The notes: a model not told the origin generated them from the sequence alone. DNA of 64,000 nt from Pseudomonas parafulva NBRC 16636 = DSM 17004 (GCF_000730645.1 NZ_BBIU01000028.1:62001-126000), one strand, 5' to 3'; numbered from the stretch's first letter, positions 25,564 to 35,461 are shown. Translations and numbers: made by a program.

Positions 25564-27348
25564 TCAAAGCCCCGCAGTAGCGCGTACGCGCTGAAGAATA
25601 GCGGCAAATTCATCGGCGTTTACTTCACCAATGACCCGATCAGCGGTAATTTCGCTGCCATTACCGCCAAAAAACAGGATTGCAGGTGGGCCGAACAGCC
25701 CGTACCGGTCCAGCAGGCCGCGTTGGGCGGCATCACTTTGGGTGATATCAAAGCGCAGCAGCTTGAACCCAGCCAACTGCGGGCGCACCTGTGCGGCATT
25801 CAGCACCTCGTGCTCGATCACCTTGCAACTGATGCACCAGTCGGCATACCAGTCCAGTAGCACCGGTTGGCCAGCCGCCTTGGCCTGCGCCAGCGCTGCG
25901 TCCAGGGCGGCGGGGGCGGTTAGGGTTTGCCAGGCGTCGGCCGGTACCGCAGGGGTGCCGACACCCACCTGAACAGCGGGCGGCAATGGCCGCAGCGGAT
26001 CGCCCTGGCCACTGAGCGCGCCGTACCAGCACGCGAGGGCGTACACCAGCAACGCCAGGCCCAGCAACTGTGCCAGGCGCTGGCGTGGCGACTTGACCAC
26101 GAACTCAAGGGCGCCGAGAAACAGCGCCACACCGGCGCTCAGCAGGCCCACCAGCAACAACGTCAGCGGGCCGGGCAGCACGCGGCTGAGCAGGCCGACA
26201 GCCAGCCCCAGCAACAGCACGCCAATGGCATTTTTCACCGTGTTCATCCAGGCTCCGCTTTTTGGCAGCCAGGCGGCACCACCGGTGGCGATCAGCAGCA
26301 GCGGGGCGCCCATGCCCAGGCCCAGGGCAAACAACTTGAGGGCGCCGCCCAGGGCGTCGCCACTGGCGCTGATGTAGAGCAGGGCACCGGCCAAGGGGGC
26401 CGAAACGCAGGGTGAAACCAGCAGGCTCGACAGCACCCCCAGCGCTGCCGCGCCCAGCAGCGAGCCGCCTTTGGTGCGGCTGGCCACACTGTCCAGGCGG
26501 CTGCTCAGCGCCTGTGGCAGTTTCAGTTCGAACAAGCCGAACATGGCCAGGGCGAACACCACGAAGAACAGCGCGAAGGGCACCAGCACCCAGGCCGACT
26601 GCAAGCGGGCCTGCAGGTTGAGGCCTGCGCCAAACAGGCCCATCAGCGCGCCCAGGGCGGCAAAGCTTGCGGCCATCGGCAGCACATACGCCAGCGACAA
26701 CGCCAGGCCGCGCAACCCGCCTACCTGGCCGCGCAGCACCACCCCGGACAGAATCGGCAGCATCGGCAGCACACAAGGGGTAAAGGTCAGGCCCAGGCCG
26801 GCGAGAAAGAACAGCAGCAGTGACTTCCACGTCCAGCCCTGTTCGCTGCCAGGGGCAGAGGGGCTAGCCAGTGCGGTGCTGGCGCCTTGGCCGTCGATGC
26901 TGATGCGTTCGGTTTCCGGCGGGTAGCACAGGCCCTTGTCGGCGCAGCCCTGGTAACCCACCTGCAACGTGAATGCACGGGAGTCTGTACGCGGCAGTTC
27001 GATGTCGAGCACCCCGTGATACACCTCGACGTCGCCGAAGAACTCATCATGCTTGGGCTCGCCTTTCGGGATATTCGGCGTGCCCAGGGCGATGTCCGCC
27101 GGTTCGGCATGGAACTGGAACCGGTGGCGGTACAGGTAGTAGCCATCGGTGGCCACAAAGCGCAGCTTGATGCTGTGCGCATCGGCCTGTACCAGGCTGA
27201 GCTTGAAGGCCTCGTGCACCGGCAGGAAGTCGGCATTGTTGGCCAGCGAGGCGGCGCCAAGGGTGGCGCTGGGGCGGTTGTCCAGCAGGCCGGTGGCGAA
27301 CACCGGGCTGGCCAGCAGCAGGAACAACAGGAAAAACAGGCGGCGCAT
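25564..27348 (-). CDS. dsbD: Thiol:disulfide interchange protein DsbD
   Basis: 594-residue inner-membrane electron transporter that carries reducing power from cytoplasmic thioredoxin to periplasmic DsbC/DsbG and cytochrome maturation. A signal peptide (MRRLFFLLFLLLASPVFA) is followed by the periplasmic immunoglobulin-like alpha domain with the CADKGLCYPPE cysteine pair, about eight membrane segments including FTPCVLPMLP, and a C-terminal thioredoxin-like domain with DWYADWCISCK. All three cysteine pairs appear intact. Downstream of it lies aroQ on the same strand. Confidence 0.96.
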   Translation of the reverse strand: MRRLFFLLFLLLASPVFATGLLDNRPSATLGAASLANNADFLPVHEAFKLSLVQADAHSIKLRFVATDGYYLYRHRFQFHAEPADIALGTPNIPKGEPKHDEFFGDVEVYHGVLDIELPRTDSRAFTLQVGYQGCADKGLCYPPETERISIDGQGASTALASPSAPGSEQGWTWKSLLLFFLAGLGLTFTPCVLPMLPILSGVVLRGQVGGLRGLALSLAYVLPMAASFAALGALMGLFGAGLNLQARLQSAWVLVPFALFFVVFALAMFGLFELKLPQALSSRLDSVASRTKGGSLLGAAALGVLSSLLVSPCVSAPLAGALLYISASGDALGGALKLFALGLGMGAPLLLIATGGAAWLPKSGAWMNTVKNAIGVLLLGLAVGLLSRVLPGPLTLLLVGLLSAGVALFLGALEFVVKSPRQRLAQLLGLALLVYALACWYGALSGQGDPLRPLPPAVQVGVGTPAVPADAWQTLTAPAALDAALAQAKAAGQPVLLDWYADWCISCKVIEHEVLNAAQVRPQLAGFKLLRFDITQSDAAQRGLLDRYGLFGPPAILFFGGNGSEITADRVIGEVNADEFAAILQRVRATAGL

Positions 27349-27421
27349 GGCGGACTCGCGAGGTGGAACGTGCCGCGCATGATAGCGGAGCGCCCGTGCG
27401 ATGTCCCCCATGGGCACTGGC

Positions 27422-29383
27422 TCACACCCTGAACGCGCGTACCGCCCGGTTCAGCTCGCCACTCAGGCTCAGCAACTGTTCGCCTTGCTCGCGGCCTTCG
27501 CCTATGCGCTGCAGGTTGTCGCCGCCCAGTTCATGGATACGTTCGCTGTGGTCACGAATTTCGCTCACGGCGCCGCTCTGCTGGGCGGTGACGTCGGCGA
27601 TGCGCACGGCGGTATCGGAGATGGTGCGGATGGCGCAGACGATTTCATCCAGCGCGCCGTCCGCCGTCTGCGCCTGGCTGGCGGTCGCCTCGGCGTGCTC
27701 AAGCTGGGTACGCATGCCGGTCACGGCGCTTCTGGCCGCCTGCTGCAGCCGGTCGATCAGTGTCTGGATTTCGCCGGTGGCGCCCGTGGTGCGCTGGGCC
27801 AGGGAGCGCACCTCATCGGCCACTACCGCAAAGCCGCGGCCCATTTCGCCAGCGCGGGCCGCCTCGATGGCGGCATTCAGGGCCAGCAGGTTGGTCTGCT
27901 CGGCGATCGAGCGGATGACCGTAAGCACCCCGCCAATGGTGGCAGACTCCTCGGCCAATTGCTCGATCATGCGGGCGTTGCCCTGCACCTCGTCGACCAG
28001 CGTGCGCAGCCCTGACAGGCTCTGGCCAATCACCGTCTGCCCCTGTTCCACCGCACGCCCGGCATCACGGCTGGCATGGGCGGCGGCGCTGGCATCGCCG
28101 GCCACCTGCTGGATGGTCGCTTCCAGCTCGCCCAGGGCGTCGCGGATCTGGCCTGTATCACCGGCCTGGCGTTGGGCGCCGTCGTGCAGGGCGGCGCTCA
28201 TGCCTGCCAGGGCATGGCTGCTGCCGGCTACCTGTTCGGCATTGTGGCGGATGGTGCCCACCAGCTCGACCAGGTATTGGCGCAGGCGGTTGAGCGATTC
28301 CTGAATATCGTGCAGTTCGCGGTTGGTCTTGCCCAGGGCGATGGCCTGGGCGAAGTCGCCTTCGGCCCAGCGCGACAGGGCCGGGGCCAGGCTGGTGAGG
28401 GTGCGCGCAAGGCGCCTTTGCAGCGTATCGATCAACAAGGCGATCAACAGGATCAGGCCGATCATCAGGCCCTGGATGATGCGCACTTCCCCTGCAATCT
28501 TGCCATGCAGGTTGCGCACTTCTGGCTCCAGGGCGGCAATGGCCTGTTGCACCGCATCCAGACGCTGGCCGGTGCTGGTCGCCAACGCGGCGCGGCGCTC
28601 GATCTGGGCGCGGGTGCGCTGCAGTTCGGCAGGGTAACGGCCCAGCAGGCTCTGCAGTTCGCGCTTGAGAGGCACGGCCATATCTTCCTGCTGCTCGCTG
28701 GCCTGGGTTTGCAGGCCCATCATGGCGGCAAAATCGTCGGCCCCGGACTCGGCGGCGCGGGTCACCCCCAGCAGCGGCAGGCCGTCGATGACCTGGGCCT
28801 GGGCGCGTATCAGTTGCAGTTCGCGCTCCACTTCATCGGCAAGCTCCGGTCGGCCACTGCTGACCAGCTTGTCCCGTGCCAGCGACAGCCGGCCCAGGTG
28901 CACGGCGGCATCCAGCAACGGTACCTGATAACGGTTGGCGTCGGGGCTGTTGCTGTCCCGGGCATAGCCGGCCAGTTGCTCAAGGTTGGCGCCCAGTTCA
29001 CGCTCGGCCTGCAGCAGCAGGGCTTGCGGGTCGCCTGCCAGCTTGCCTGCCGCCAGCAGATCCCCGGCGGTGAAGGCCTGCAGCCCATCCAGGCTAGGCT
29101 GCAGCTTGTCGGCGAGTTCGCCCGGCCATTCGGCCAGGCCCGCCTGTAACTGTTGGGTGGCTTCCAGCGCGGCAGCGTGGCGCAGGGCATCGCCGCTGCC
29201 CAGGTAGGCCTGGATATTGCGCGCCGCCTGGTTCTGGAACTGCTGGGACAGGCCCAGGTAGCGCTCCATCATCTGGTAAGGGCGTTCCAGCGCCCGTTGC
29301 GACCACCACAACGTGGCCGCCAGCGCAATGCACACGGTCACCAGCAACAGCGTGTTGAAATTGGTCAGCCACTTCAGGCGCAT
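27422..29383 (-). CDS. Methyl-accepting chemotaxis protein with long helical periplasmic domain
   Basis: 653-residue chemoreceptor. One membrane segment at residues 10-30, an extended periplasmic helical region of about 270 residues (rich in Leu/Gln/Ala, four-helix-bundle or helical-bimodular type), a second membrane segment (GLMIGLILLIALLI), HAMP, and a cytoplasmic signalling hairpin with the conserved tip NAAIEAARAGEMGRGFAVVADEVRSLA. Ligand unknown. The adjacent upstream gene encodes a diguanylate cyclase response regulator on the same strand, 129 bases away. Confidence 0.9.
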   Translation of the reverse strand: MRLKWLTNFNTLLLVTVCIALAATLWWSQRALERPYQMMERYLGLSQQFQNQAARNIQAYLGSGDALRHAAALEATQQLQAGLAEWPGELADKLQPSLDGLQAFTAGDLLAAGKLAGDPQALLLQAERELGANLEQLAGYARDSNSPDANRYQVPLLDAAVHLGRLSLARDKLVSSGRPELADEVERELQLIRAQAQVIDGLPLLGVTRAAESGADDFAAMMGLQTQASEQQEDMAVPLKRELQSLLGRYPAELQRTRAQIERRAALATSTGQRLDAVQQAIAALEPEVRNLHGKIAGEVRIIQGLMIGLILLIALLIDTLQRRLARTLTSLAPALSRWAEGDFAQAIALGKTNRELHDIQESLNRLRQYLVELVGTIRHNAEQVAGSSHALAGMSAALHDGAQRQAGDTGQIRDALGELEATIQQVAGDASAAAHASRDAGRAVEQGQTVIGQSLSGLRTLVDEVQGNARMIEQLAEESATIGGVLTVIRSIAEQTNLLALNAAIEAARAGEMGRGFAVVADEVRSLAQRTTGATGEIQTLIDRLQQAARSAVTGMRTQLEHAEATASQAQTADGALDEIVCAIRTISDTAVRIADVTAQQSGAVSEIRDHSERIHELGGDNLQRIGEGREQGEQLLSLSGELNRAVRAFRV

Positions 29384-29512
29384 AGCCGCACACTTCCTGC
29401 GCAGGGGGGAGATAGGCGCCTGAAGTTATTGCGATTTTGTGACGTGGTGATGACGACAAAGGCCCGGCGTCAAAAAAAGTGGCAAAGTGCCGCTATTTGC
29501 GTAGGTCCCGTT

Positions 29513-30871
29513 TCAAGGCTCTACGCGTACCACGCAGTTACGGCCTGCGTGCTTGGCCCGGTAGAGGGCTTCATCCGCGGCACTGGCCATGGTCAGTGCG
29601 TCCAGCCCGTCATCCAGTTGCACCACACCTGCACTGAAGGTGCACTGCAGGTCCCGGGGTTGGGCCGGGTACAGGATGTCGGCAAAGCGCCGGCGGATCT
29701 CGTCCAGCACCTGGTGCGCCGCCTCCAGGGCGGTATTGGGCATGACGATGGCGAATTCCTCACCGCCATAACGGCCAATGAAATCGGACTTGCGTAGCCG
29801 CTGCTTGAGGAACAGCGCCAGGCTCTTGATCACTCGGTCACCCATGGGGTGGCCGTGGCGGTCGTTGATCTTCTTGAAATGGTCGATGTCGAGCATGGCA
29901 AAGCTGAGCGGCTGGCACTCACGCCGCGCCCGGAAGCTGCAGTCTTCGAGCAGTTGCAGGATGTGTGTGTGGTTGTACAGGCCCGTCAGGCTGTCGCGCA
30001 CCATGCGTGCCTTCAGGTGCCTGGCGCGGGCGGCGCGGTTGCGCACGGTGGTGATCAGGTGGCGTGAGCGAAACGGTTTGGTCAGGAAATCGTCGCCGCC
30101 TTCACTCATGGCATCGAGCTGCTTGTCCAGGTCGTCTTCGGCCGACAGGTAGATGATCGGCACGCTGACGTAACGGTCGTTGTGACGGATGACCTTGGCC
30201 AGCTCCGGGCCCGTGCAGGCGGGCATGTACATATCCAGGATGATCAGGTCGGGCTGGAAGTCGGCCAGTTCGGCCATGGTGCGAATCGGGTCGCTCAGGC
30301 TGCGGGTAACCATGCCCGCCCCGGCCAGTACCCGTTCGGTGTACAAGGCCTGGGTGCGCGAGTCATCGATGATCAGCACCCGCAGCGGGTCGTAGGGGGC
30401 GGCGTCGGTCAAGCGTTCGACCTTTTCCAGCAGGCTGGAGGCCTCCAGGGTGCCGGTGAGAAAGTCCTGGCCACCTGCCCTTACCGCAGCCAGGCGGGTA
30501 GGGGTGTCGGTTTCGTGGTGGCTGAAGAACAGCAACGGCACGGGTTTTACCAGGCTGGCCTGGATCTCGGCAGCCAGTGCCAGGCCTTGGCCGGCGCCAC
30601 TGAAATCGACATCCATGATCACCGCCGACGGCGGGCATTCACTGAAGGAGGCACGAAACGCATCAGCCGTTGGCAACGCCTGGACGCCAAGGCCGAAGAA
30701 TTCCAGTTGTTGCGCGAGGCGCTCGGCACGCTCGTGGTCCTGCAGCAGGATGTAGACCGGCCTGCGCACAGGCGCGAGCAGTACCTGGTCGAGCGGGTCA
30801 TCCTTGCGCAGGCCGCTACGCGTGAGCTGCTGGGCGGGGCGCTGCGGGCTCGGCTCGACTGCTTGGCTCAT
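29513..30871 (-). CDS. Double-receiver diguanylate cyclase response regulator (REC-REC-GGDEF)
   Basis: 452 residues, PleD-like layout. First receiver-like domain (about 35-155) is degenerate, with a VIMDVD phosphorylation-site strand but weak flanks. The second (about 160-285) is canonical: LIIDDSR acidic pair, LIILDMYMPA phosphoacceptor, YLSAEDD and FLTKPF. The GGDEF domain has RYGGEEFAIVMP, so it should be active, and the inhibitory site RKSD lies five residues before it, so c-di-GMP feedback is expected. No histidine kinase is adjacent. Confidence 0.92.
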   Translation of the reverse strand: MSQAVEPSPQRPAQQLTRSGLRKDDPLDQVLLAPVRRPVYILLQDHERAERLAQQLEFFGLGVQALPTADAFRASFSECPPSAVIMDVDFSGAGQGLALAAEIQASLVKPVPLLFFSHHETDTPTRLAAVRAGGQDFLTGTLEASSLLEKVERLTDAAPYDPLRVLIIDDSRTQALYTERVLAGAGMVTRSLSDPIRTMAELADFQPDLIILDMYMPACTGPELAKVIRHNDRYVSVPIIYLSAEDDLDKQLDAMSEGGDDFLTKPFRSRHLITTVRNRAARARHLKARMVRDSLTGLYNHTHILQLLEDCSFRARRECQPLSFAMLDIDHFKKINDRHGHPMGDRVIKSLALFLKQRLRKSDFIGRYGGEEFAIVMPNTALEAAHQVLDEIRRRFADILYPAQPRDLQCTFSAGVVQLDDGLDALTMASAADEALYRAKHAGRNCVVRVEP

Positions 30872-31120
30872 GTCCTGGCTACTTTGTAGGTTGTGGTATG
30901 CAGGGGCAGTGATGGCTCTATGCTAGCACCTCTTCATTGCAGGGTGAGTGTCACATGTCAACAAAATGACCAGGATCACTATTCAGTTCATGACTGATGA
31001 GTCGTTTATGCGTAAGGCAGTGTCTGCTTTATAGTGCAGCGAGGCGGGCTTGCCGTGGCACCCTGGCGTAGGCCTGTGGTCCAAGCCCCTGAACCGTCGT
31101 GACTGATTAAGGACAAAGCC

Positions 31121-32188
31121 ATGCTGGACTGGAAAAACCGCGAGGCGAAAGCCGAGCCCCGTGAGCGTGCCGACAGCCGCGGCGCTGCCGCCCGTAGCTA
31201 CTTTGGCGGGTTGTGGAGCCGTGCGCTGCTGACCCTGGTCGGGTTGTACCTGTTGGTCTGCATTGGCCTTGGCTGGTACTGGAGCCAGGAGCCGGACCTG
31301 TTCCCGGTCCAGCAGAACGCGCAAGCGGCCGCTCAACGTAACGCCCAGCAGATGGTCGTGGGTTACACCACCATCGAAACCCTCAAGACCGTGGCCGGCA
31401 CGTTGCTGGACAAACCGGGCGGTTACATTTCCAACGACCGCTTCCCACCAGGGCTGTGGATGGACAACATGCCGAGCTGGGAATACGGCGTACTGGTCCA
31501 GGTGCGTGACCTGTCCCGGGCCCTGCGCAAGGACTTCGCCCGTTCGCAGTCGCAGTCCACTGAAGACGCCGACCTGGCCAAGGCCGAGCCACGCTTCAAC
31601 TTCGACAACAAGAGCTGGATTCTGCCTTCCAGCGAGTCGGAGTTCGAGGAAGGTATCAAGTCGCTGTCGCGCTACCAGGCACGCCTGGCCTCGGGTGACA
31701 AAGGTGCAATCTTCTACACCCGCGCCGACAACCTGAACAACTGGCTGGGCGATGTCGCCACCCGCCTGGGTTCGCTGTCCCAGCGCCTGTCGGCCAGCGT
31801 CGGCCGGGTCAAGCTCAACACCACGTCCAAGACCGACTCGGTGGTGGCTGGCCAGGCGCCGCAGGTGGACGAGGAAGTGGTGGAAACCCCTTGGCTGCAG
31901 ATTGACAACGTGTTCTACGAGGCCCGTGGTCAGGCCTGGGCACTGTCGCACCTGCTGCGCGCCATCGAGGTGGACTTCGCCGACGTGCTGGCGAAGAAGA
32001 ATGCCACGGTGAGCGTGCGCCAGATCATTCGTGAACTGGAAGCCTCGCAGGAACCGCTGTGGAGCCCGATGGTGCTCAACGGCAGCGGCTTTGGCATGTG
32101 GGCCAACCACTCGCTGGTCATGGCCAACTACATCTCCCGCGCCAACGCTGCCGTCATCGACCTGCGCCAGTTGCTGTCGCAGGGCTAA
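31121..32188 (+). CDS. DUF2333 family inner-membrane protein
   Basis: 355-residue protein with one N-terminal membrane segment (ALLTLVGLYLLVCIGLGWYW, residues 30-50) after a charged cytoplasmic tail and a large periplasmic helical domain. The conserved pattern VGYTTIETLKTVAGTLLDKPGGYISNDRFPPG and WMDNMPSWEYGVLVQVRDLSRALR is typical of DUF2333, conserved in Pseudomonas and relatives, function unknown. The NUDIX gene follows with a 1-base gap, so they are probably coupled. It is divergent from the diguanylate cyclase; the 249-base gap between them shows no gene. Confidence 0.88.
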   Translation: MLDWKNREAKAEPRERADSRGAAARSYFGGLWSRALLTLVGLYLLVCIGLGWYWSQEPDLFPVQQNAQAAAQRNAQQMVVGYTTIETLKTVAGTLLDKPGGYISNDRFPPGLWMDNMPSWEYGVLVQVRDLSRALRKDFARSQSQSTEDADLAKAEPRFNFDNKSWILPSSESEFEEGIKSLSRYQARLASGDKGAIFYTRADNLNNWLGDVATRLGSLSQRLSASVGRVKLNTTSKTDSVVAGQAPQVDEEVVETPWLQIDNVFYEARGQAWALSHLLRAIEVDFADVLAKKNATVSVRQIIRELEASQEPLWSPMVLNGSGFGMWANHSLVMANYISRANAAVIDLRQLLSQG

Positions 32189-32189
32189 G

Positions 32190-32723
32190 GTGAGCATCAC
32201 TGCCCGCGAGGCCGCCCACCGGGCGGCTTCAGACCGCGAGCTGGTGACCTGGGTGGATGAAGCCGACCAGGTGCAGGGGGCTTTGCCCCGGGCGCAGTTA
32301 CGCGAACGCGGCCTGATCGGCCGCTGCACCTTCATCCTGCTGTTCAATACCGCCGGTGAGTTGTGCGTGCACAGGCGCACCTTGAGCAAGGCGCTGTACC
32401 CAGGTTACTGGGACGTCGCGGCAGGGGGTATGGTCGCAGCGGGCGAGGGCTATGCCCAGTCTGCGGCCAGGGAGCTGGCCGAGGAGCTGGGGGTGGAGGG
32501 CGTTAAACTGCGCTTTCATGAGCGGTTCTACTTTGACTAGCCTGGCAACCGCTTGTGGTGTGCAGTTTATTCGGCGGTGTCCGATGCGCCGTTGCGCTTG
32601 CAGCCGGAAGAGGTGATGGAGGCGCGGTTCATGGGCTTGGAGCAGGCTGAGGCGCAGAGCCTGAGCGAACCTTATTGCCCGGATTCGTTGGCGGCGTTGC
32701 AGCGCTATAAAGCCAGCCTTTGA
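32190..32723 (+). pseudogene. NUDIX hydrolase interrupted by an in-frame amber codon
   Basis: From a GTG start one base after the upstream stop, 116 codons read as a NUDIX protein with a perfect box (GMVAAGE...RELAEELGV). Codon 117 (32538-32540) is TAG. Beyond it the same frame continues for 60 codons with good coding character (PGNRLWCAVYSAV...EEVMEARFM...LAALQRYKASL) to a natural TGA at 32721-32723. A CAG to TAG change explains everything. The truncated product retains the NUDIX box but loses the C-terminal strand and helix. Real mutation, strain-specific loss or a base-call error are all possible. Confidence 0.85.
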
Positions 32724-32850
32724 GTGCTTGCGTGTTGCTCAGGAAGTGGAGCTGGCCAATGACCCCGTTCCTGTGCAAATACTTCGCTCGCGATCGCGGC
32801 GCGCCTACACAATAGCCAGATTTATCGTTACACTGCGCGCCCTTTTCAGG

Positions 32851-32872
32851 CTGCCGCAACACCTTGCGGCAG
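32851..32872 (+). repeat. Perfect 9-bp hairpin upstream of the SUI1-type gene
   Basis: CTGCCGCAA-CACC-TTGCGGCAG, without a following T-tract, about 85 bases before the GTG start. It might be a terminator remnant of the NUDIX gene or part of a leader structure. Nothing else is recognisable in 32724-32958. Confidence 0.45.
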
Positions 32873-32958
32873 TAGCGCTGCCCCTGCCAGAGTGGGGCTT
32901 TGCGGTCGGCCTTGTCCCAGGCTCGACCAGTATTTGTCCTCAGCGCAGAGGAACAAAA

Positions 32959-33330
32959 GTGGCCAAGAAAGCTTCTTCCTTTTCCGCCCTTGGCGGTCTC
33001 GTTTACTCCACCGATGCCGGTCGGCACTGCCCGGACTGTGGCCAGCCGGTGGATGCCTGCACCTGCAAGCAGCAGGCTATCCCCGAAGGGGATGGCATTG
33101 CCCGCGTGCGCCGTGAAAGCAAAGGCCGCGGCGGCAAGACCGTAACCACCGTCACCGGGGTGCCGCTGCCGCTGGATCAGCTCAAGGAGCTGGCCACCAC
33201 CCTTAAGCGCCGCTGTGGCACCGGTGGTGCGTTGAAGGACGGGGTTATCGAAATTCAGGGCGACCATGTGGAGCTGTTGGTTGCCGAACTCATCAAGCAG
33301 GGTTTCAAGGCGAAGAAGTCTGGCGGCTGA
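32959..33330 (+). CDS. SUI1/eIF1-like translation initiation factor (YciH type)
   Basis: 123-residue homologue of archaeal/eukaryal eIF1. An N-terminal cysteine cluster (HCPDCGQPVDACTC) suggests a small zinc-binding knuckle. The SUI1 fold follows, with RVRRESKGRGGKTVTTVTGVPL and LKRRCGTGGALKDGVIEIQGDH, the latter the conserved basic loop and strand. GTG start at 32959 is preceded by AGAGG. In E. coli YciH is a non-essential factor that can influence start-codon fidelity. Transcribed toward speA. Confidence 0.92.
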   Translation: MAKKASSFSALGGLVYSTDAGRHCPDCGQPVDACTCKQQAIPEGDGIARVRRESKGRGGKTVTTVTGVPLPLDQLKELATTLKRRCGTGGALKDGVIEIQGDHVELLVAELIKQGFKAKKSGG

Positions 33331-33470
33331 GTCTTTTTGCCCGGTGCTTTCTAAACTCGTTGCTGTGACCAGGGTCTACCCAGGCAACAGACGAACCGTC
33401 ACTTTTGGCTTTTACACTGCGCCCGCCAGCTGGCAGGGCCGTGTTTACGACTTACTTATAGGGGACTTGA

Positions 33471-35384
33471 ATGTCCGTACGACGCACACGCAAAGACGAT
33501 GGTAGCCAATGGACCGTGGCCGACAGCCGCAGTGTGTATGGCATCCGCCATTGGGGCGCTGGTTATTTCGCCATCAATGATGCCGGGCGCGTCGAAGTGC
33601 GCCCCAATGGGCCGGACAGTGCCCCGATCGACCTGTTCGAGCAGGTGGACGAGCTGCGCCAGAGTGGGCTGTCGCTGCCGTTGCTGGTGCGCTTCCCTGA
33701 CATTCTGCAGGACCGCGTGCGCCAGCTGACCGGCGCCTTCGATGCCAACATCGCGCGCCTGGACTACCAGAGCCAGTACACCGCGCTGTACCCGATCAAG
33801 GTCAACCAGCAGGAAGCGGTGGTGGAAAACATCATCGCCACGCAGAACGTGTCCATCGGCCTGGAAGCCGGCTCCAAGCCTGAGCTGCTGGCAGTGTTGG
33901 CACTGGCGCCCAAGGGCGGCACCATTGTCTGCAACGGCTACAAGGACCGTGAGTTCATCCGCCTGGCGCTGATGGGCCAGAAGCTGGGCCACAACGTGTT
34001 CATCGTCATCGAGAAAGAGTCGGAAGTGGCGTTGGTGATCGACGAGGCCGCCGAGCTCAAGGTCAAGCCGCAGGTGGGCCTGCGGGTGCGCCTGTCGTCG
34101 CTGGCCTCGAGCAAATGGGCCGACACCGGTGGCGAGAAGTCCAAGTTCGGGTTGTCGGCCGCGCAGCTGATTTCGGTGGTACAGCGTTTCCGTGATGCCG
34201 GGCTGGACCAGGGTATCCGCCTGCTGCACTTCCACATGGGCTCGCAGATCGCCAACCTGGCCGATTACCAGCATGGGTTCAAGGAGGCCATCCGCTATTA
34301 CGGCGAACTGCGTGCCCTGGGCCTGCCGGTGGACCATATCGACGTGGGCGGTGGCCTGGGCGTGGACTACGACGGCACCCACTCGCGCAATGCAAGCTCG
34401 ATCAACTACGACATGGACGATTACGCCGGCGTGGTGGTGGGCATGCTCAAGGAGTTCTGCGACGCGCAGGGCCTGCCGCACCCGCACATCTTCTCGGAGA
34501 GTGGCCGCTCGCTGACCGCGCACCATGCCATGCTGGTGATCCAGGTGACCGACGTCGAGAAACACAACGACCAGGTGCCGACCATCGAGAACAAGGCAGC
34601 CCTGCCCGAGACCGTGCAGTGGCTGGTCGACCTGCTGGGCCCTACCGACATCGAGATGGTGACCGAGACTTACTGGCGCGCCACCCACTACATGGGTGAC
34701 GTGGCGGCGCAGTATGCCGACGGCAAGCTGACCCTGGCCGAGAAAGCCCTGGCCGAACAGTGCTACTTTGCCGTGTGCCGCCGCCTGCACAACTCGCTGA
34801 AGGCTCGCCAGCGCTCCCACCGCCAGGTGCTGGACGAATTGAACGACAAGCTTGCCGACAAGTACATCTGCAACTTCTCGGTGTTCCAGAGCCTGCCCGA
34901 CACCTGGGCCATTGGCCAGGTGCTGCCGATCATCCCGCTGCACCGCCTGGACGAAGAGCCCCTGCGCCGCGCCGTGCTGCAGGACCTGACCTGCGATTCC
35001 GACGGCAAGATCAACCAGTACGTGGATGAGCAGAGCATCGAGACCAGCATGCCGGTGCATGCCTTGAACGAGGGCGAGGACTACCTGCTGGGTGTGTTCC
35101 TGGTGGGGGCGTACCAGGAGATCCTGGGCGATATGCACAACCTGTTCGGTGATACCGACTCGGTGAACATCTACCAGAACGCTGATGGCAGCGTTTACCA
35201 CGCCGGTATCGAGACGCACGACACCATCGAGGACATGCTGCGCTATGTGCACCTGTCGCCGGAGGAACTGATGACCCATTACCGCGACAAGGTGGCCAGC
35301 GCCAAGATCACCGCACGCGAACGTACCCAGTACCTGGATGCGTTGCGCCTTGGGTTGACCCGGTCTTCGTACTTGTCGTCGTAA
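33471..35384 (+). CDS. speA: Biosynthetic arginine decarboxylase
   Basis: 637-residue PLP-dependent fold III decarboxylase converting arginine to agmatine for putrescine synthesis. The PLP lysine lies in ALYPIKVNQQEAVV, and HFHMGSQI, DVGGGLGVDYDG and SESGRSLTAHHAML are standard alanine-racemase-fold blocks. Full length, no truncation. A 140-base leader separates it from the SUI1-type gene and likely contains its own promoter. The downstream MATE gene is convergent across a REP-like element. Confidence 0.96.
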   Translation: MSVRRTRKDDGSQWTVADSRSVYGIRHWGAGYFAINDAGRVEVRPNGPDSAPIDLFEQVDELRQSGLSLPLLVRFPDILQDRVRQLTGAFDANIARLDYQSQYTALYPIKVNQQEAVVENIIATQNVSIGLEAGSKPELLAVLALAPKGGTIVCNGYKDREFIRLALMGQKLGHNVFIVIEKESEVALVIDEAAELKVKPQVGLRVRLSSLASSKWADTGGEKSKFGLSAAQLISVVQRFRDAGLDQGIRLLHFHMGSQIANLADYQHGFKEAIRYYGELRALGLPVDHIDVGGGLGVDYDGTHSRNASSINYDMDDYAGVVVGMLKEFCDAQGLPHPHIFSESGRSLTAHHAMLVIQVTDVEKHNDQVPTIENKAALPETVQWLVDLLGPTDIEMVTETYWRATHYMGDVAAQYADGKLTLAEKALAEQCYFAVCRRLHNSLKARQRSHRQVLDELNDKLADKYICNFSVFQSLPDTWAIGQVLPIIPLHRLDEEPLRRAVLQDLTCDSDGKINQYVDEQSIETSMPVHALNEGEDYLLGVFLVGAYQEILGDMHNLFGDTDSVNIYQNADGSVYHAGIETHDTIEDMLRYVHLSPEELMTHYRDKVASAKITARERTQYLDALRLGLTRSSYLSS

Positions 35385-35414
35385 GCGGCGGTATATCGCT
35401 CGCTTCTACCCCCC

Positions 35415-35456
35415 TGTAGGAGCGAGCGAAGCTCGCGGTGCGCCGCAACGCGGCGC
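35415..35456. repeat. REP-like tandem hairpin
   Basis: TGTAGGAGCGAGCG-type element with two perfect stems: GCGAGC-gaa-GCTCGC (35422-35436) and GCGCCGC-aac-GCGGCGC (35440-35456). Same family as the copy at 17568-17608. It lies between the convergent speA and MATE genes and probably serves as a bidirectional transcript end. Confidence 0.7.
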
Positions 35457-35461
35457 GACCC

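Noticed and set aside
32728..32958. N-terminal extension of the SUI1-type gene
   Set aside because: The extension has no family similarity; the GTG at 32959 has AGAGG and begins the typical AKKASSF sequence.
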